A DNA stretch of 29,589 bases, taken from positions 1-29,589 of the forward strand of contig CAJUTL010000013.1 of NCBI GenBank assembly GCA_910589395.1, written 5' to 3'. Under the pieces are notes generated by a model. It made no database searches and was not told where the DNA came from. It saw nothing but the letters and a program-made list of their open reading frames with translations. Source of the DNA: an uncultured Oscillospiraceae bacterium. Its GTDB lineage: Bacteria > Bacillota_A > Clostridia > Oscillospirales > Acutalibacteraceae. Below, in pieces: positions 15,421 to 22,463 of the stretch. The translations under genes were made by a program, and so were the position numbers. Each line of letters starts with the position of its first letter. Position 1 is the first letter of the stretch.

Positions 15421-15759
15421 TCATTTTGTTGCATCAGGCAAATTGTGATCTCCCCAGCGCTTCATGTAGTCAAGCACATCAACGAAGCTTTTCCCTAAAC
15501 CGGATAGAGTGTACTCCACTCGCGGCGGGATCTCCTTAAAGTCCTGCCGGATTAAAAATTCATCGGCTTCTAATTCCCGAAGCTGCTTTGTCAGGGACGA
15601 TTCTGTAATTTCACCAAGCTGACGGCGCAACTCTCCGAATCTATGAATATCATAAAAGGCGATATAGTAAAGTATTTCAAGTTTCCACTTTCCGCCTAAG
15701 ATTTTCTGGAGCGTTGACATCGTTTTACAGCGTTGGATTGCCATTTCTGTTTTTCTCAT
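15421..15759 (-). CDS. HxlR-family transcriptional regulator
   Basis: The 112-residue winged-helix protein has the hallmarks of the HxlR family: a conserved N-terminal cysteine (Cys11 in IQRCKTMS), GGKWKLEILYYIAF, then HRFGELRRQLGEITESSLTKQLRELEADEFL without the first few residues as the recognition region, the wing PPRVEYTLSGLGK, and WGDHN near the end. Relatives such as YodB, HypR and CatR in Bacillus use that cysteine to sense electrophiles or disulfide stress; the same here is inferred. AGGAGG lies 9 bases before the ATG. The gene diverges from a radical SAM gene, and a palindrome (15810-15828) abuts the -35 of its own promoter, so autoregulation and control of the neighbour are likely. 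Confidence 0.9.
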   Translation of the reverse strand: MRKTEMAIQRCKTMSTLQKILGGKWKLEILYYIAFYDIHRFGELRRQLGEITESSLTKQLRELEADEFLIRQDFKEIPPRVEYTLSGLGKSFVDVLDYMKRWGDHNLPDATK

Positions 15760-15780
15760 TTTTCATAACCTCCTGATGGC

Positions 15781-15809
15781 ATCATATCGTCTTTACGGTT
15801 AAAAATCAA
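15781..15809 (-). promoter_or_regulatory. hxlR promoter
   Basis: On the minus strand TTGATT (15809-15804) and TATGAT (15786-15781) are 17 bases apart. The operator-like palindrome starts at the base next to the -35. Confidence 0.75.
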
Positions 15810-15828
15810 GGTACTACAAAAAAGTACC
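15810..15828. promoter_or_regulatory. palindromic operator, probably for the HxlR regulator
   Basis: GGTACT (15810-15815) and AGTACC (15823-15828) form a perfect inverted repeat, followed by a further GTACT (15829-15833). TACT..AGTA arms resemble sites reported for YodB-type HxlR regulators. The site touches the hxlR -35 and lies 27-45 bases upstream of the radical SAM -10, so one dimer could repress both directions. Confidence 0.6.
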
Positions 15829-15854
15829 GTACTTTTATTTTCTATATACCATGA

Positions 15855-15860
15855 TATAAT
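15855..15860 (+). promoter_or_regulatory. -10 element of the radical SAM gene
   Basis: An exact TATAAT 28 bases before the ATG at 15888. No good -35 lies at 16-18 bases, as expected for a regulated or activator-helped promoter. Confidence 0.5.
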
Positions 15861-15887
15861 GGCGAAAAAAGATATGGAGGTCCTGCT

Positions 15888-16823
15888 ATGCACTACACTG
15901 GAACAATATGGAGGCCACCTTATGAGGCGTCCTCTCTGCTGCTTGAAGTAACAGCAGGCTGTACCCATCACAAATGCAAATTCTGTACGCTCTATAACGA
16001 TTTGCCATTCAAATTCAGAATGTCCCCCCTTGAAGATGTGGAAAGTGACTTGCGGGAGGCACAGCTTTGGGGTACAGACCCCATTGCTATGCTGACTGCC
16101 CGATTGCAGGGGCTGCCCAAGCCAGAGCGTATTCAAAGGGCTTTTTTGACCGGGGCGAATCCTTTTGTATTGAAACAGGAACGGCTTATGGCAATCTCTG
16201 ACCTGATCCGGCAATACATTCCATCCGTCAAAACGATTGGCTGCTTTGCAAGGATCACAGATGTTACGTTGAAATCGGACGAGGAATTAGCTTCACTCCA
16301 TCAGGCCGGATATGACGGACTGACCATCGGAATGGAAACCGGCGATGAGGAAGCCCTGCAATTTATGAACAAGGGCTATACCGCCGCCGATATTGTGAAA
16401 CAATGCCAGCGGTTAGACCAAGCCGGTATTCATTATAGTTTCTTTTACTTAGTAGGTATTTCCGGCGCTGGCCGTGGCGAGATCGGAGCAAAGGCAACTG
16501 CCAACGTTTGCAATCAGCTTCACCCAACGCTCATTGGCGTCAATATGTTGACCATTTACCCGGAATCGGAGCTTTATCAGGAAATTCTGGGCGGCAGCTG
16601 GCAAGAGGAAAGCGAGATTGAAAAATATAAGGAAATCCGAACCCTGCTTGAAAACTTGGAAATACCCACTCAATTTGCCGCACTGGGCGCGTCAAACGCA
16701 TTTCAGTTTCAGGGAACCTTGCCGGAGGACAAGGGCGCTCTTGCCGCAGCACTTGACAAAATCATCGAAACCGTAGGAGAAGATGATTTGCGAGAGTACC
16801 GCATCAATCTGAGGCACTTGTAA
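15888..16823 (+). CDS. radical SAM protein of unknown substrate
   Basis: The 311-residue product has a cluster motif near the N terminus, GCTHHKCKFC (Cys25, Cys30, Cys33; spacing C-x4-C-x2-C), which would bind a 4Fe-4S cluster and S-adenosylmethionine. This spacing and the following TLYNDLPFK resemble the B12-domain-free COG1032-like radical SAM proteins. The barrel continues with GYDGLTIGMETGDEEAL (the SAM-binding GxE-type strand) and FFYLVGISGAGRG. There is no SPASM or B12 domain. GGAGGT lies about 6 bases before the ATG. It diverges from the HxlR regulator and is probably controlled by it. The chemistry cannot be read from the sequence. Confidence 0.88.
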   Translation: MHYTGTIWRPPYEASSLLLEVTAGCTHHKCKFCTLYNDLPFKFRMSPLEDVESDLREAQLWGTDPIAMLTARLQGLPKPERIQRAFLTGANPFVLKQERLMAISDLIRQYIPSVKTIGCFARITDVTLKSDEELASLHQAGYDGLTIGMETGDEEALQFMNKGYTAADIVKQCQRLDQAGIHYSFFYLVGISGAGRGEIGAKATANVCNQLHPTLIGVNMLTIYPESELYQEILGGSWQEESEIEKYKEIRTLLENLEIPTQFAALGASNAFQFQGTLPEDKGALAAALDKIIETVGEDDLREYRINLRHL

Positions 16824-16844
16824 CTGCGTCCGGGTAAATAGAAC

Positions 16845-16889
16845 AATGAAATGGACACATTGCAGCAAGCGCAATGCGTCCATTTCATT
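16845..16889. terminator. hairpin between convergent radical SAM and EIIC genes
   Basis: AATGAAATGGAC and its complement GTCCATTTCATT (16878-16889) enclose CATTGC/GCAATG, giving a stem of about 18 pairs. Both sides are moderately T-rich but lack a clean U-tract. Its position between convergent genes supports a shared terminator. Confidence 0.6.
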
Positions 16890-16996
16890 TGCAGGTGAGA
16901 CAGGTTTACTACACCCTGTTTCTGTTTGTAACACTGTTTGATAGGCAGCTGCCAAAAGGCAGCGCCCTTTTCAAACTGACAACAAACAGCTCACCA

Positions 16997-18070
16997 TTAA
17001 ACTTCCAGCTTCATATCGCCGTCCTTGACCCACCCTAGCTTTCGCAGGCCCAGGTTTATGACCCAGGAAAGCACGGCGGGCAGAACAAAGGAAATCAAAA
17101 TCAGGCCGATCCAATCCATGGCGGTCATGGCGGCCTTCGTTCCGGCGGCGATATCGGTAAGCCAGCCGGAATACACGCCGATCTGGCCCACCAGGCCGCA
17201 GGTGCCCATACCGCTGGAAATAGGTGCGCCGTTCATTTCCAGCCGGAACACACAGGTGGCCAAGGGCCCGGTAATGGCAGAGGCCAGCGTGGGGGCGATC
17301 CAGATCCGGGGGTTTTTGATGATATTGGGGACCTGAAGCATGGAGGTGCCGATCCCCTGAGCGGCCAGGCCGCCCCACCTGTTCTCCCGGAAGCTGATGA
17401 CCGCGAAGCCCACCATCTGCGCACAGCACCCGGCCACGGCGGCGCCGCCTGCCAGGCCCGTAAGCCCCAGCGCCGCGCAAATGGCCGCGCTGCTGATGGG
17501 CAGGGTCAGGGCAACGCCTACGAGCACGGAGACAAAGATCCCCATGAAGAAGGGCTGCAGCTCTGTGGCCCACATGATCAGGCTTCCCACACTGGCGGCA
17601 GCCGCGCCGATGGCGGGGGCGCAGAGATAGGAAAGGGCCGCGCCGGAAAGAATGCTCACCGAAGGCGTTACCAAAATATCCACCTTGGTTTTTTTACTGA
17701 CCAGCTTTCCCAATTCCGCCGCCGCAATGGCAATGAGCAGCACTGCCAGAGGGCCGCCCTCGCCTCCCAGAGTATTGGCGGCGCTTCCCACCGCCGCCAG
17801 AGAAAACAGCACCAGCGGCGGCGCCTTCAGCGCATAGCCGATGGCGACAGCCATTGCGGGGCCCGCCATGGCCTTGGCAAAATTCCCGATCTCCGTTAAA
17901 ACCGGCACATTGCACTGGGTTCCAATGGTGGAAATGATGGTGCCGATCAGAAGGGACGCGAACAGCCCCTGGGCCATGGCGCTCATGGCGTCTACAAAGT
18001 ACAGTCTGCAATAGGCCTTCACCGTTTCCCAAAGGCCCTTTTTCTCAGCTTCTTTCTTTTCTGTTTCCAA
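16997..18070 (-). CDS. PTS EIIC-like membrane permease
   Basis: The 357-residue product is nearly all hydrophobic, with about eight to ten membrane segments rich in Ala and Gly, for example GLFASLLIGTIISTIG and VALTLPISSAAICAALGLTG. It matches the PTS_EIIC_2-type single-domain family. No IIA, IIB or HPr domain is fused or adjacent, so its phosphotransfer partner and substrate are unknown. Translation most likely begins at TTG (18070-18068), which has AAGGAAGGAAG 7 bases upstream; the 81 codons of open frame before it are basic, repetitive and unlike a permease start. The 240-base leader contains two hairpins. The gene appears to be transcribed alone. Confidence 0.75.
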   Translation of the reverse strand: METEKKEAEKKGLWETVKAYCRLYFVDAMSAMAQGLFASLLIGTIISTIGTQCNVPVLTEIGNFAKAMAGPAMAVAIGYALKAPPLVLFSLAAVGSAANTLGGEGGPLAVLLIAIAAAELGKLVSKKTKVDILVTPSVSILSGAALSYLCAPAIGAAAASVGSLIMWATELQPFFMGIFVSVLVGVALTLPISSAAICAALGLTGLAGGAAVAGCCAQMVGFAVISFRENRWGGLAAQGIGTSMLQVPNIIKNPRIWIAPTLASAITGPLATCVFRLEMNGAPISSGMGTCGLVGQIGVYSGWLTDIAAGTKAAMTAMDWIGLILISFVLPAVLSWVINLGLRKLGWVKDGDMKLEV

Positions 18071-18360
18071 AAATAATCTTCCTTCCTTACCTGAATACCG
18101 GTCTATGAATGGGAAGGACAGAACACACGCCTTGGGGCGTTTTCCGTCCCTCCGGCTTTTCCTGCTTTTAGTGCATCTATTTTGACTATGTTCCCCGTGA
18201 GTTCCATCCGCTTTCTCCGGCAGGCTCGCCGCCGGAGATTTTCCGGCTTTCCGGTCGGCCCGCCGCTTTACTGACGGTATGCTGTCACAGGACGTGTTGA
18301 GGTCTATCAACAATAAGCAATGTGAAGTGAGTAATTTTAGGGAAAAGGATAGAGTTCTAT
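18071..18360 (-). other. gene-free leader of the EIIC gene with two hairpins
   Basis: No gene is supported here. Two stem-loops stand out: CTCCGGC/GCCGGAG (18215-18237) and a longer interrupted stem with GGAC/GTCC ends and an ACGCC/GGCGT core (18115-18149). Neither has a U-tract, and I cannot match a known riboswitch. They may structure the 5' leader of the EIIC mRNA. Confidence 0.4.
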
Positions 18361-18490
18361 AAATTGAAATTTGGCGGTGATCCGCTCACTTTCTCCTGTC
18401 ATCCTGAGCGAAGCGAAGGATCTCGTCCTTCGTCCCTTTCCCGGAATCAAGGGCGAGATTCTTCGTCACTTCGTTCCTCAGAATGACAAG
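18361..18490 (+). repeat. foldback repeat A, copy 1, with AAATTGAAATTT connector
   Basis: The connector (AAATTGAAATTTGGCGG) precedes a foldback: CTGTCATCCTGAG.. at 18396 pairs with ..CTCAGAATGACAAG at 18490, with a GGATCTCGTCCTT/AAGGGCGAGATT inner stem. The same unit recurs at 29124-29589. It contains no ORF. Confidence 0.8.
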
Positions 18491-18501
18491 AGCGGAGGTT
18501 T

Positions 18502-18534
18502 GCTCTTCTCTAACAACTAACAGCTAACGACTAG
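18502..18534 (-). repeat. TTGTTAG/AGAAGAGC motif
   Basis: On the minus strand: CTAGTCGTTAGCTGTTAG, TTGTTAG, AGAAGAGC. It joins repeat B to repeat A in the gap downstream of rlmH. Confidence 0.6.
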
Positions 18535-18572
18535 TCCGCCAAACTGCAATTTGCCGCTCAGTTTGCGGTCTA

Positions 18573-18718
18573 GTCAGAGATTATCCTCCCGTGCCGAGCA
18601 GGGGCATGAGTGGCCGCGGCGCCTCGCCGCAAACTACAATTTATCGTTTTTCCTCTGCCCTTTCTTTCAATGCGGCGCTACCGCCGTCCAGCATCTAGGA
18701 ACCAGCATCCAGCATCTA
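18573..18718 (+). repeat. composite repeat B, copy 1
   Basis: The first half (GTCAGAGATTATCCTCCCG, then CCGAGCAGGG and GCCGCGGCG) and the second half (CCGTCCAGCATCTA..CCAGCATCTA) both recur in the same order at 24220-24373. The last three bases are the rlmH stop codon, so the element is fused to the gene end. Confidence 0.7.
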
Positions 18719-19186
18719 CTTATGGTATTTCGTTCCGTTCAAAATTTGAAACGCCCGGTAGAGCTGTTCGCAGAGCATGACGCGGGCCAACTGGTGGGGG
18801 AAGGTCATGGGGGACATGGAAAGCCTTTCTCCCGCCTCTTTTACCTGTTCCGCCAGGCCGTGGGAGCTGCCGATCACGAAGGTGACCGCGCCGGGAAACT
18901 GCATGGCCTGCTCCAACCTTTTCGCAAGGCCGGGGGAATCTGTTTCCTTCCCTTCAATGCAGAGGGGAAATACCGTTCCCGCCGCTTTTTCTAAAATGCT
19001 CTTCCCCTCTTCCGCAAGCGCGGCGGAAATTTGGGCGGGGGAAGGGGCGTTGGGCAGGCGGGCCTCCGGCAGCTCGATCAGCTGAAATTTACACAGGGGC
19101 TTCAGCCGCTTTTCGTATTCCGCCACGGCGTCTCGCCAGTAGGATTCCTTCAGCTTTCCGATACAGAGCAGGCGAACCTCCAGCAT
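18716..19186 (-). CDS. rlmH: 23S rRNA (pseudouridine-1915-N3) methyltransferase
   Basis: RlmH methylates N3 of pseudouridine 1915 in helix 69 of 23S rRNA on assembled 70S ribosomes. The 156-residue length fits the family (about 155-160). The SPOUT knot is visible: FVIGSSHGLAEQV, then LSMSPMTFPHQLARVMLCEQ and the C-terminal NGTKYHK, whose Tyr-His is conserved. The glycine loop reads IGSSHG where most members have IGGxxG, a mild deviation. AAGGGAG lies 9 bases before the ATG. The gene starts 17 bases after the metallohydrolase gene; the same pair (YycJ-RlmH/YydA) is close together in Bacillus. Repeat B begins at its stop codon. Confidence 0.94.
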   Translation of the reverse strand: MLEVRLLCIGKLKESYWRDAVAEYEKRLKPLCKFQLIELPEARLPNAPSPAQISAALAEEGKSILEKAAGTVFPLCIEGKETDSPGLAKRLEQAMQFPGAVTFVIGSSHGLAEQVKEAGERLSMSPMTFPHQLARVMLCEQLYRAFQILNGTKYHK

Positions 19187-19203
19187 CTTCGTTTTCTCCC
19201 TTG

Positions 19204-19986
19204 TCAGAAAATGATCGAGCGCCCTTGGGAATTTTCCGGCTTGGCCGTTTCCAGCAGAAAATCTACCTCACGCACCAGCCCTGCACGGGTCAGTGCGGAA
19301 AGGGAAGCCGTTTCGGCCAGCGAAGGGGAATTGTTTTCCCGGCTCAAATGGGCCAGCAAAAACCGTTTTGTTCCGCTTTTGGCCAGTTCCGGCAAAAAGC
19401 CCGCGCAGGCTTCGTTGGAAAGATGGCCCCGGTCAGATAAGATTCGCTGCTTTAAGGGATAGGGATAGGGGCCGGTACGCAGCATTTCCGGATCATGATT
19501 GGATTCTATCACCACGAAATCCACCCCCAGCAGGCTCTCCCTCACCGTATCGGAAAGATAGCCCAGGTCGGTGGCAAAACCCAGCGTTCTTCTATCCTCT
19601 GTTCGAATACGGTAGCCCAGAGGCTGGGCGCAGTCGTGGGAGGTGGAAAAGGGCGTGACAGTCATTCCCGCAAGCTGCAAAGCCTCCTGTACAGGGCGCG
19701 TTTCCACCTCGCAAAGGGAATCGCCCAGCGCGGCCAGGGTCCCTGCGGAAGCAAATACCGGCAGCCGGTATTTCTTCGCGAATACCCGCAGGCCGGAAAT
19801 GTGGTCGGTGTGCTCGTGGGTCACCAAAATCCCCTGAAGAGCCAGCGGGTCGATCCCGCAGAGCTTCAGCATCGTATCCAGCTGCCGGGCGCTCCGCCCG
19901 GCGTCGATCAACAGCCCCGCGCTGCGGGAGCCTATGTAATAGCTGTTTCCCGTACTGCCGCTGAAAAGCGGACATAACCGCGCCAT
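19204..19986 (-). CDS. MBL-fold metallohydrolase, WalJ/YycJ type
   Basis: The 260-residue protein begins LCPLFSGSTGNSYYIG, LLIDAGRS and carries the metallo-beta-lactamase motif THEHTDHISGL at about 56-66, followed by STSHDC, FATDLG and LLAHLS, giving a full set of His/Asp zinc ligands. The SGSTGNS start and length match the WalJ/YycJ subfamily, reported as 5'-exonuclease-like proteins next to the WalRK system in Bacilli; a nuclease role here is inferred. No WalRK genes are present in this window. It lies between murA and rlmH on the same strand, 106 bases after murA, and could be co-transcribed with them. Confidence 0.85.
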   Translation of the reverse strand: MARLCPLFSGSTGNSYYIGSRSAGLLIDAGRSARQLDTMLKLCGIDPLALQGILVTHEHTDHISGLRVFAKKYRLPVFASAGTLAALGDSLCEVETRPVQEALQLAGMTVTPFSTSHDCAQPLGYRIRTEDRRTLGFATDLGYLSDTVRESLLGVDFVVIESNHDPEMLRTGPYPYPLKQRILSDRGHLSNEACAGFLPELAKSGTKRFLLAHLSRENNSPSLAETASLSALTRAGLVREVDFLLETAKPENSQGRSIIF

Positions 19987-20065
19987 AGGCGCCTCCTCCT
20001 TCCCCTATAAGATAAGGGAAACCTCACAGCGGCTTTTGACCGTGCCGCCGGGGAGCTTCCCATTT

Positions 20066-20083
20066 TAGTTGTTAGTGATTAGA
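20066..20083 (+). repeat. TTAGTTGTTAGTGATTAG motif downstream of murA
   Basis: A degenerate copy of the TTGTTAG motif in the 106-base gap between murA and the metallohydrolase gene. It lacks the AGAAGGGC part and is in the opposite orientation to the other copies relative to the upstream gene. Confidence 0.45.
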
Positions 20084-20092
20084 TCCTGATTT

Positions 20093-21382
20093 TCAGCCGA
20101 TCTTGTCCATTGCCTCTTCCGGCTTCTGGCTGCGGTAGATATCCGCTCCAAGGCCTACTAGCTTTTCCACGATATTTTCATAGCCCCGCTCAATATACTG
20201 AATATCCTCGATCTGGGTAACCCCTTCGGCGGCCAAGCCGGCAATGACCATCGCCGCACCGGCCCGAAGATCCAGGGCCCTGATGGGCGCGCCCTTCAAA
20301 TGGCTTACGCCTTCTACAATGGCAACCTTGCCGTCTACCGTGATCTGGGCTCCCATGCGGAGCAGCTCGTCCACATACTTAAAGCGGTTGCTGTCAAAAA
20401 TTCCTTCACTTACCATGCTTGTCCCGTGGGCAATGGAAAGCAGCGTTGTGATCTGAGGCTGCATATCCGTAGGAAAGCCCGGGTGAGGCATGGTTTTGAT
20501 ATTACATTTTTTCAGGGGGCGGTCGCAGACCACCCGCACGGAATCGTCGCCCTCTTCCACTGTGACGCCCATCTCCACCAGCTTCGCGGAAATAGATTCC
20601 AAGTGCTTCGGCGTTACATTTTTTACCGTAACGTCCCCGCCGGTAGCGGCGGCGGCCACCATGTAGGTTCCCGCCTCGATCTGGTCGGGAATAATGGAAT
20701 AGGTAGCGCCCCGAAGCTTCTGCACGCCGTGGATCTTAATGGTATCGGTACCGGCGCCCCGGATATCGGCACCTAACGTGTTCAAAAAGTTTGCCAGATC
20801 CACAATGTGCGGCTCTCTGGCGGCATTCTCAATGACCGTAAGCCCTCTGGCCTTGACAGAGGCCAGAATAATGTTCATGGTAGCGCCTACCGTTACCACG
20901 TCCATATAAATATTTGCCCCATGCAGGTCGTTTTCCGCTTTTACGGTGATCATGCCGTTATCCAGGCTGTATTCACAGCCCAGCGCGGCAAAGCCCTTCA
21001 GGTGCTGGTCGATGGGCCGAACGCCCAAATTGCAGCCGCCCGGCATAGGCACCACAGCGCTTCTGCACCGGCCCAGCAAAGCGCCGATAAAATAGTAGGA
21101 GCCCCGAATGCGGCGGGCACATTCCGCCGAGACCGTATCGGTATCGATAGGCCGGGGATCCACCTCTAAGGTATGGCGATCCAGATACCGCACCTGGGCG
21201 CCCATTTCCACCAAAATGCGGGTCACGGCCTTTACATCAGAAATATCGGGAATATTTTCGATCAGGCAGGGAGAATCTGCCAGGATCGTGGCGGGCACAA
21301 TGGCCACCGCCGCATTTTTCGCGCCGCTGATATTCACTTCACCGGTCAGGCGGCAGCCGCCGTTTATCACATATTTATCCAA
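20093..21382 (-). CDS. murA: UDP-N-acetylglucosamine 1-carboxyvinyltransferase
   Basis: MurA transfers enolpyruvate from PEP to UDP-GlcNAc, the first committed step of peptidoglycan synthesis. The 429-residue product has the KNAAVA substrate motif (Lys22) and the active-site loop PMPGGCNLGVRPIDQH with Cys117; the cysteine predicts normal sensitivity to fosfomycin, which attacks it. HPGFPTDMQPQ and DLRAGAAMVIAGL complete the signature. The start is TTG (21382-21380): AGGAAG lies 7 bases upstream and no in-frame ATG fits. A good promoter lies about 85 bases upstream. Firmicutes often have two murA genes; whether this one is the sole copy cannot be seen here. Confidence 0.95.
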   Translation of the reverse strand: MDKYVINGGCRLTGEVNISGAKNAAVAIVPATILADSPCLIENIPDISDVKAVTRILVEMGAQVRYLDRHTLEVDPRPIDTDTVSAECARRIRGSYYFIGALLGRCRSAVVPMPGGCNLGVRPIDQHLKGFAALGCEYSLDNGMITVKAENDLHGANIYMDVVTVGATMNIILASVKARGLTVIENAAREPHIVDLANFLNTLGADIRGAGTDTIKIHGVQKLRGATYSIIPDQIEAGTYMVAAAATGGDVTVKNVTPKHLESISAKLVEMGVTVEEGDDSVRVVCDRPLKKCNIKTMPHPGFPTDMQPQITTLLSIAHGTSMVSEGIFDSNRFKYVDELLRMGAQITVDGKVAIVEGVSHLKGAPIRALDLRAGAAMVIAGLAAEGVTQIEDIQYIERGYENIVEKLVGLGADIYRSQKPEEAMDKIG

Positions 21383-21465
21383 AGCTTCACTTCCTAACGA
21401 CTCATCACAGGAGTCAGTTTGAAGATCTTAATTTTTTCTTCTATGCTAGTATGAGACTGTTGTCT

Positions 21466-21494
21466 ATCATAATACATTGAAAGAAAAAAGTCAA
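21466..21494 (-). promoter_or_regulatory. murA promoter
   Basis: On the minus strand TTGACT (21494-21489) and TATGAT (21471-21466) have a 17-base spacer. The leader to the TTG start is about 78 bases. Confidence 0.75.
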
Positions 21495-21613
21495 TATCTC
21501 TGGCGGTTTGCACGGTAAAAATCGCTGTTTCTTGTGAAATGTGACGAAAATTTCGTCCAACTTCTTCCAAATCCCACTCTTCTTTCCGGGACAATTTCCA
21601 AAGGATATTGAAA

Positions 21614-21636
21614 ACCGCCGGATTAATTCCGGCGGC
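21614..21636. terminator. terminator after plsY
   Basis: CCGCCGG/CCGGCGG with a GGAATTAATCC core forms a near-perfect palindrome followed by TTTTC on the minus strand and CTTTC on the plus strand. It sits 13 bases after the plsY stop and ends the der-plsY unit. Confidence 0.75.
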
Positions 21637-21648
21637 TTTCTAAACAAA

Positions 21649-22365
21649 TTATTCCTTTTTTCTGAGAGATACCGGCTTTTCTTCGCCCCGGCGAAGTCTT
21701 CCGATGTTGGCTTTATGGCGGATCAGCACCAACCCCCCCACGAACAGCGATACCGCCGTGACAAAAAGCAAATAAGAAAGGGAGCGCGTTCCCTGCGAGC
21801 AGTCCAAAAAGAAGGTGATCAGAAAAGTATATACAGGGTACATGGCTGCGCAAAAAACGGAAGCCAGGGAAATGATCCGCTTCCAAAGGAAAAGCAGAAG
21901 GAAGGTCGCAATGATCAGCAGAAATACCCGCCAGTCCGTCAGGGCGATCATGGCGGCGGCGGTGACGATACATTTTCCGCCCCGAAACCCATAGTACAGC
22001 GGAAACGCATGGCCCAGCACACAGGCGATTCCCGCCACATATTTGGCGGCCTGGATCCATACGGCGCCGCTTTCCCAGCCGAAAAGCCTCATCACAAGCG
22101 CCGCCAGCAGCACGGCGGCCACGCATTTGAGAAAATCCCCCACAAAGGTCAGGGCGGCAGGAAGTTTCCCTACCGAGCGCAGCACATTGGTCATGCCCGC
22201 GTTGCCGCTGCCGTAATTGCGGATATCCTCCTTGTTTTTGAACAGCCGGGTCAAAATAATAGACCAGTTGATGCTGCCCAACAGATAGCCGATGATACCG
22301 CACAGCGCCAGCGGGAGCACATATGCCATCAACAAAAACATCAAAACCGAAGATACGGGAACCAT
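21649..22365 (-). CDS. plsY: acyl-phosphate:glycerol-3-phosphate acyltransferase (PlsY)
   Basis: PlsY is the membrane enzyme that acylates glycerol-3-phosphate from acyl-phosphate, starting phospholipid synthesis. The 238-residue product has about five to seven membrane segments. Motif 1 is GSGNAGMTNVLRSVGK, motif 2 is GHAFPLYYGFRGGKCIVTAA and motif 3 HKANIGRLRRGEE. In motif 2 the usual GGKGVAT reads GGKCIVT, so a Cys replaces a highly conserved Gly. The protein is somewhat longer than the usual 190-220 residues, with a basic C-terminal tail. AAAGGAG lies 8 bases before the ATG at 22365. It follows der by 98 bases, a common clostridial order. Confidence 0.88.
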   Translation of the reverse strand: MVPVSSVLMFLLMAYVLPLALCGIIGYLLGSINWSIILTRLFKNKEDIRNYGSGNAGMTNVLRSVGKLPAALTFVGDFLKCVAAVLLAALVMRLFGWESGAVWIQAAKYVAGIACVLGHAFPLYYGFRGGKCIVTAAAMIALTDWRVFLLIIATFLLLFLWKRIISLASVFCAAMYPVYTFLITFFLDCSQGTRSLSYLLFVTAVSLFVGGLVLIRHKANIGRLRRGEEKPVSLRKKE

Positions 22366-22463
22366 GAGCCTTTCTCCTTTCAAAGCCGAAAACTGGTGAT
22401 TCAGGCTATCGATAAACCCTCTGACTATGAAAAACGGAAAAGGAAAGAGCTATTTTACACGCT

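Noticed and set aside
15756..16214. 152-residue minus-strand ORF overlapping the radical SAM gene
   Set aside because: It lies opposite the motif-bearing N terminus of the radical SAM gene and across the hxlR promoter region.
18071..18313. 81-codon N-terminal extension of the EIIC gene
   Set aside because: The extension is basic and low in hydrophobic residues, has no ribosome site, and the TTG at 18070 has a strong one at correct spacing.
21394..21647. small ORFs of 66 and 68 residues upstream of murA
   Set aside because: They overlap the murA promoter and the plsY terminator and have no ribosome site or conserved composition.
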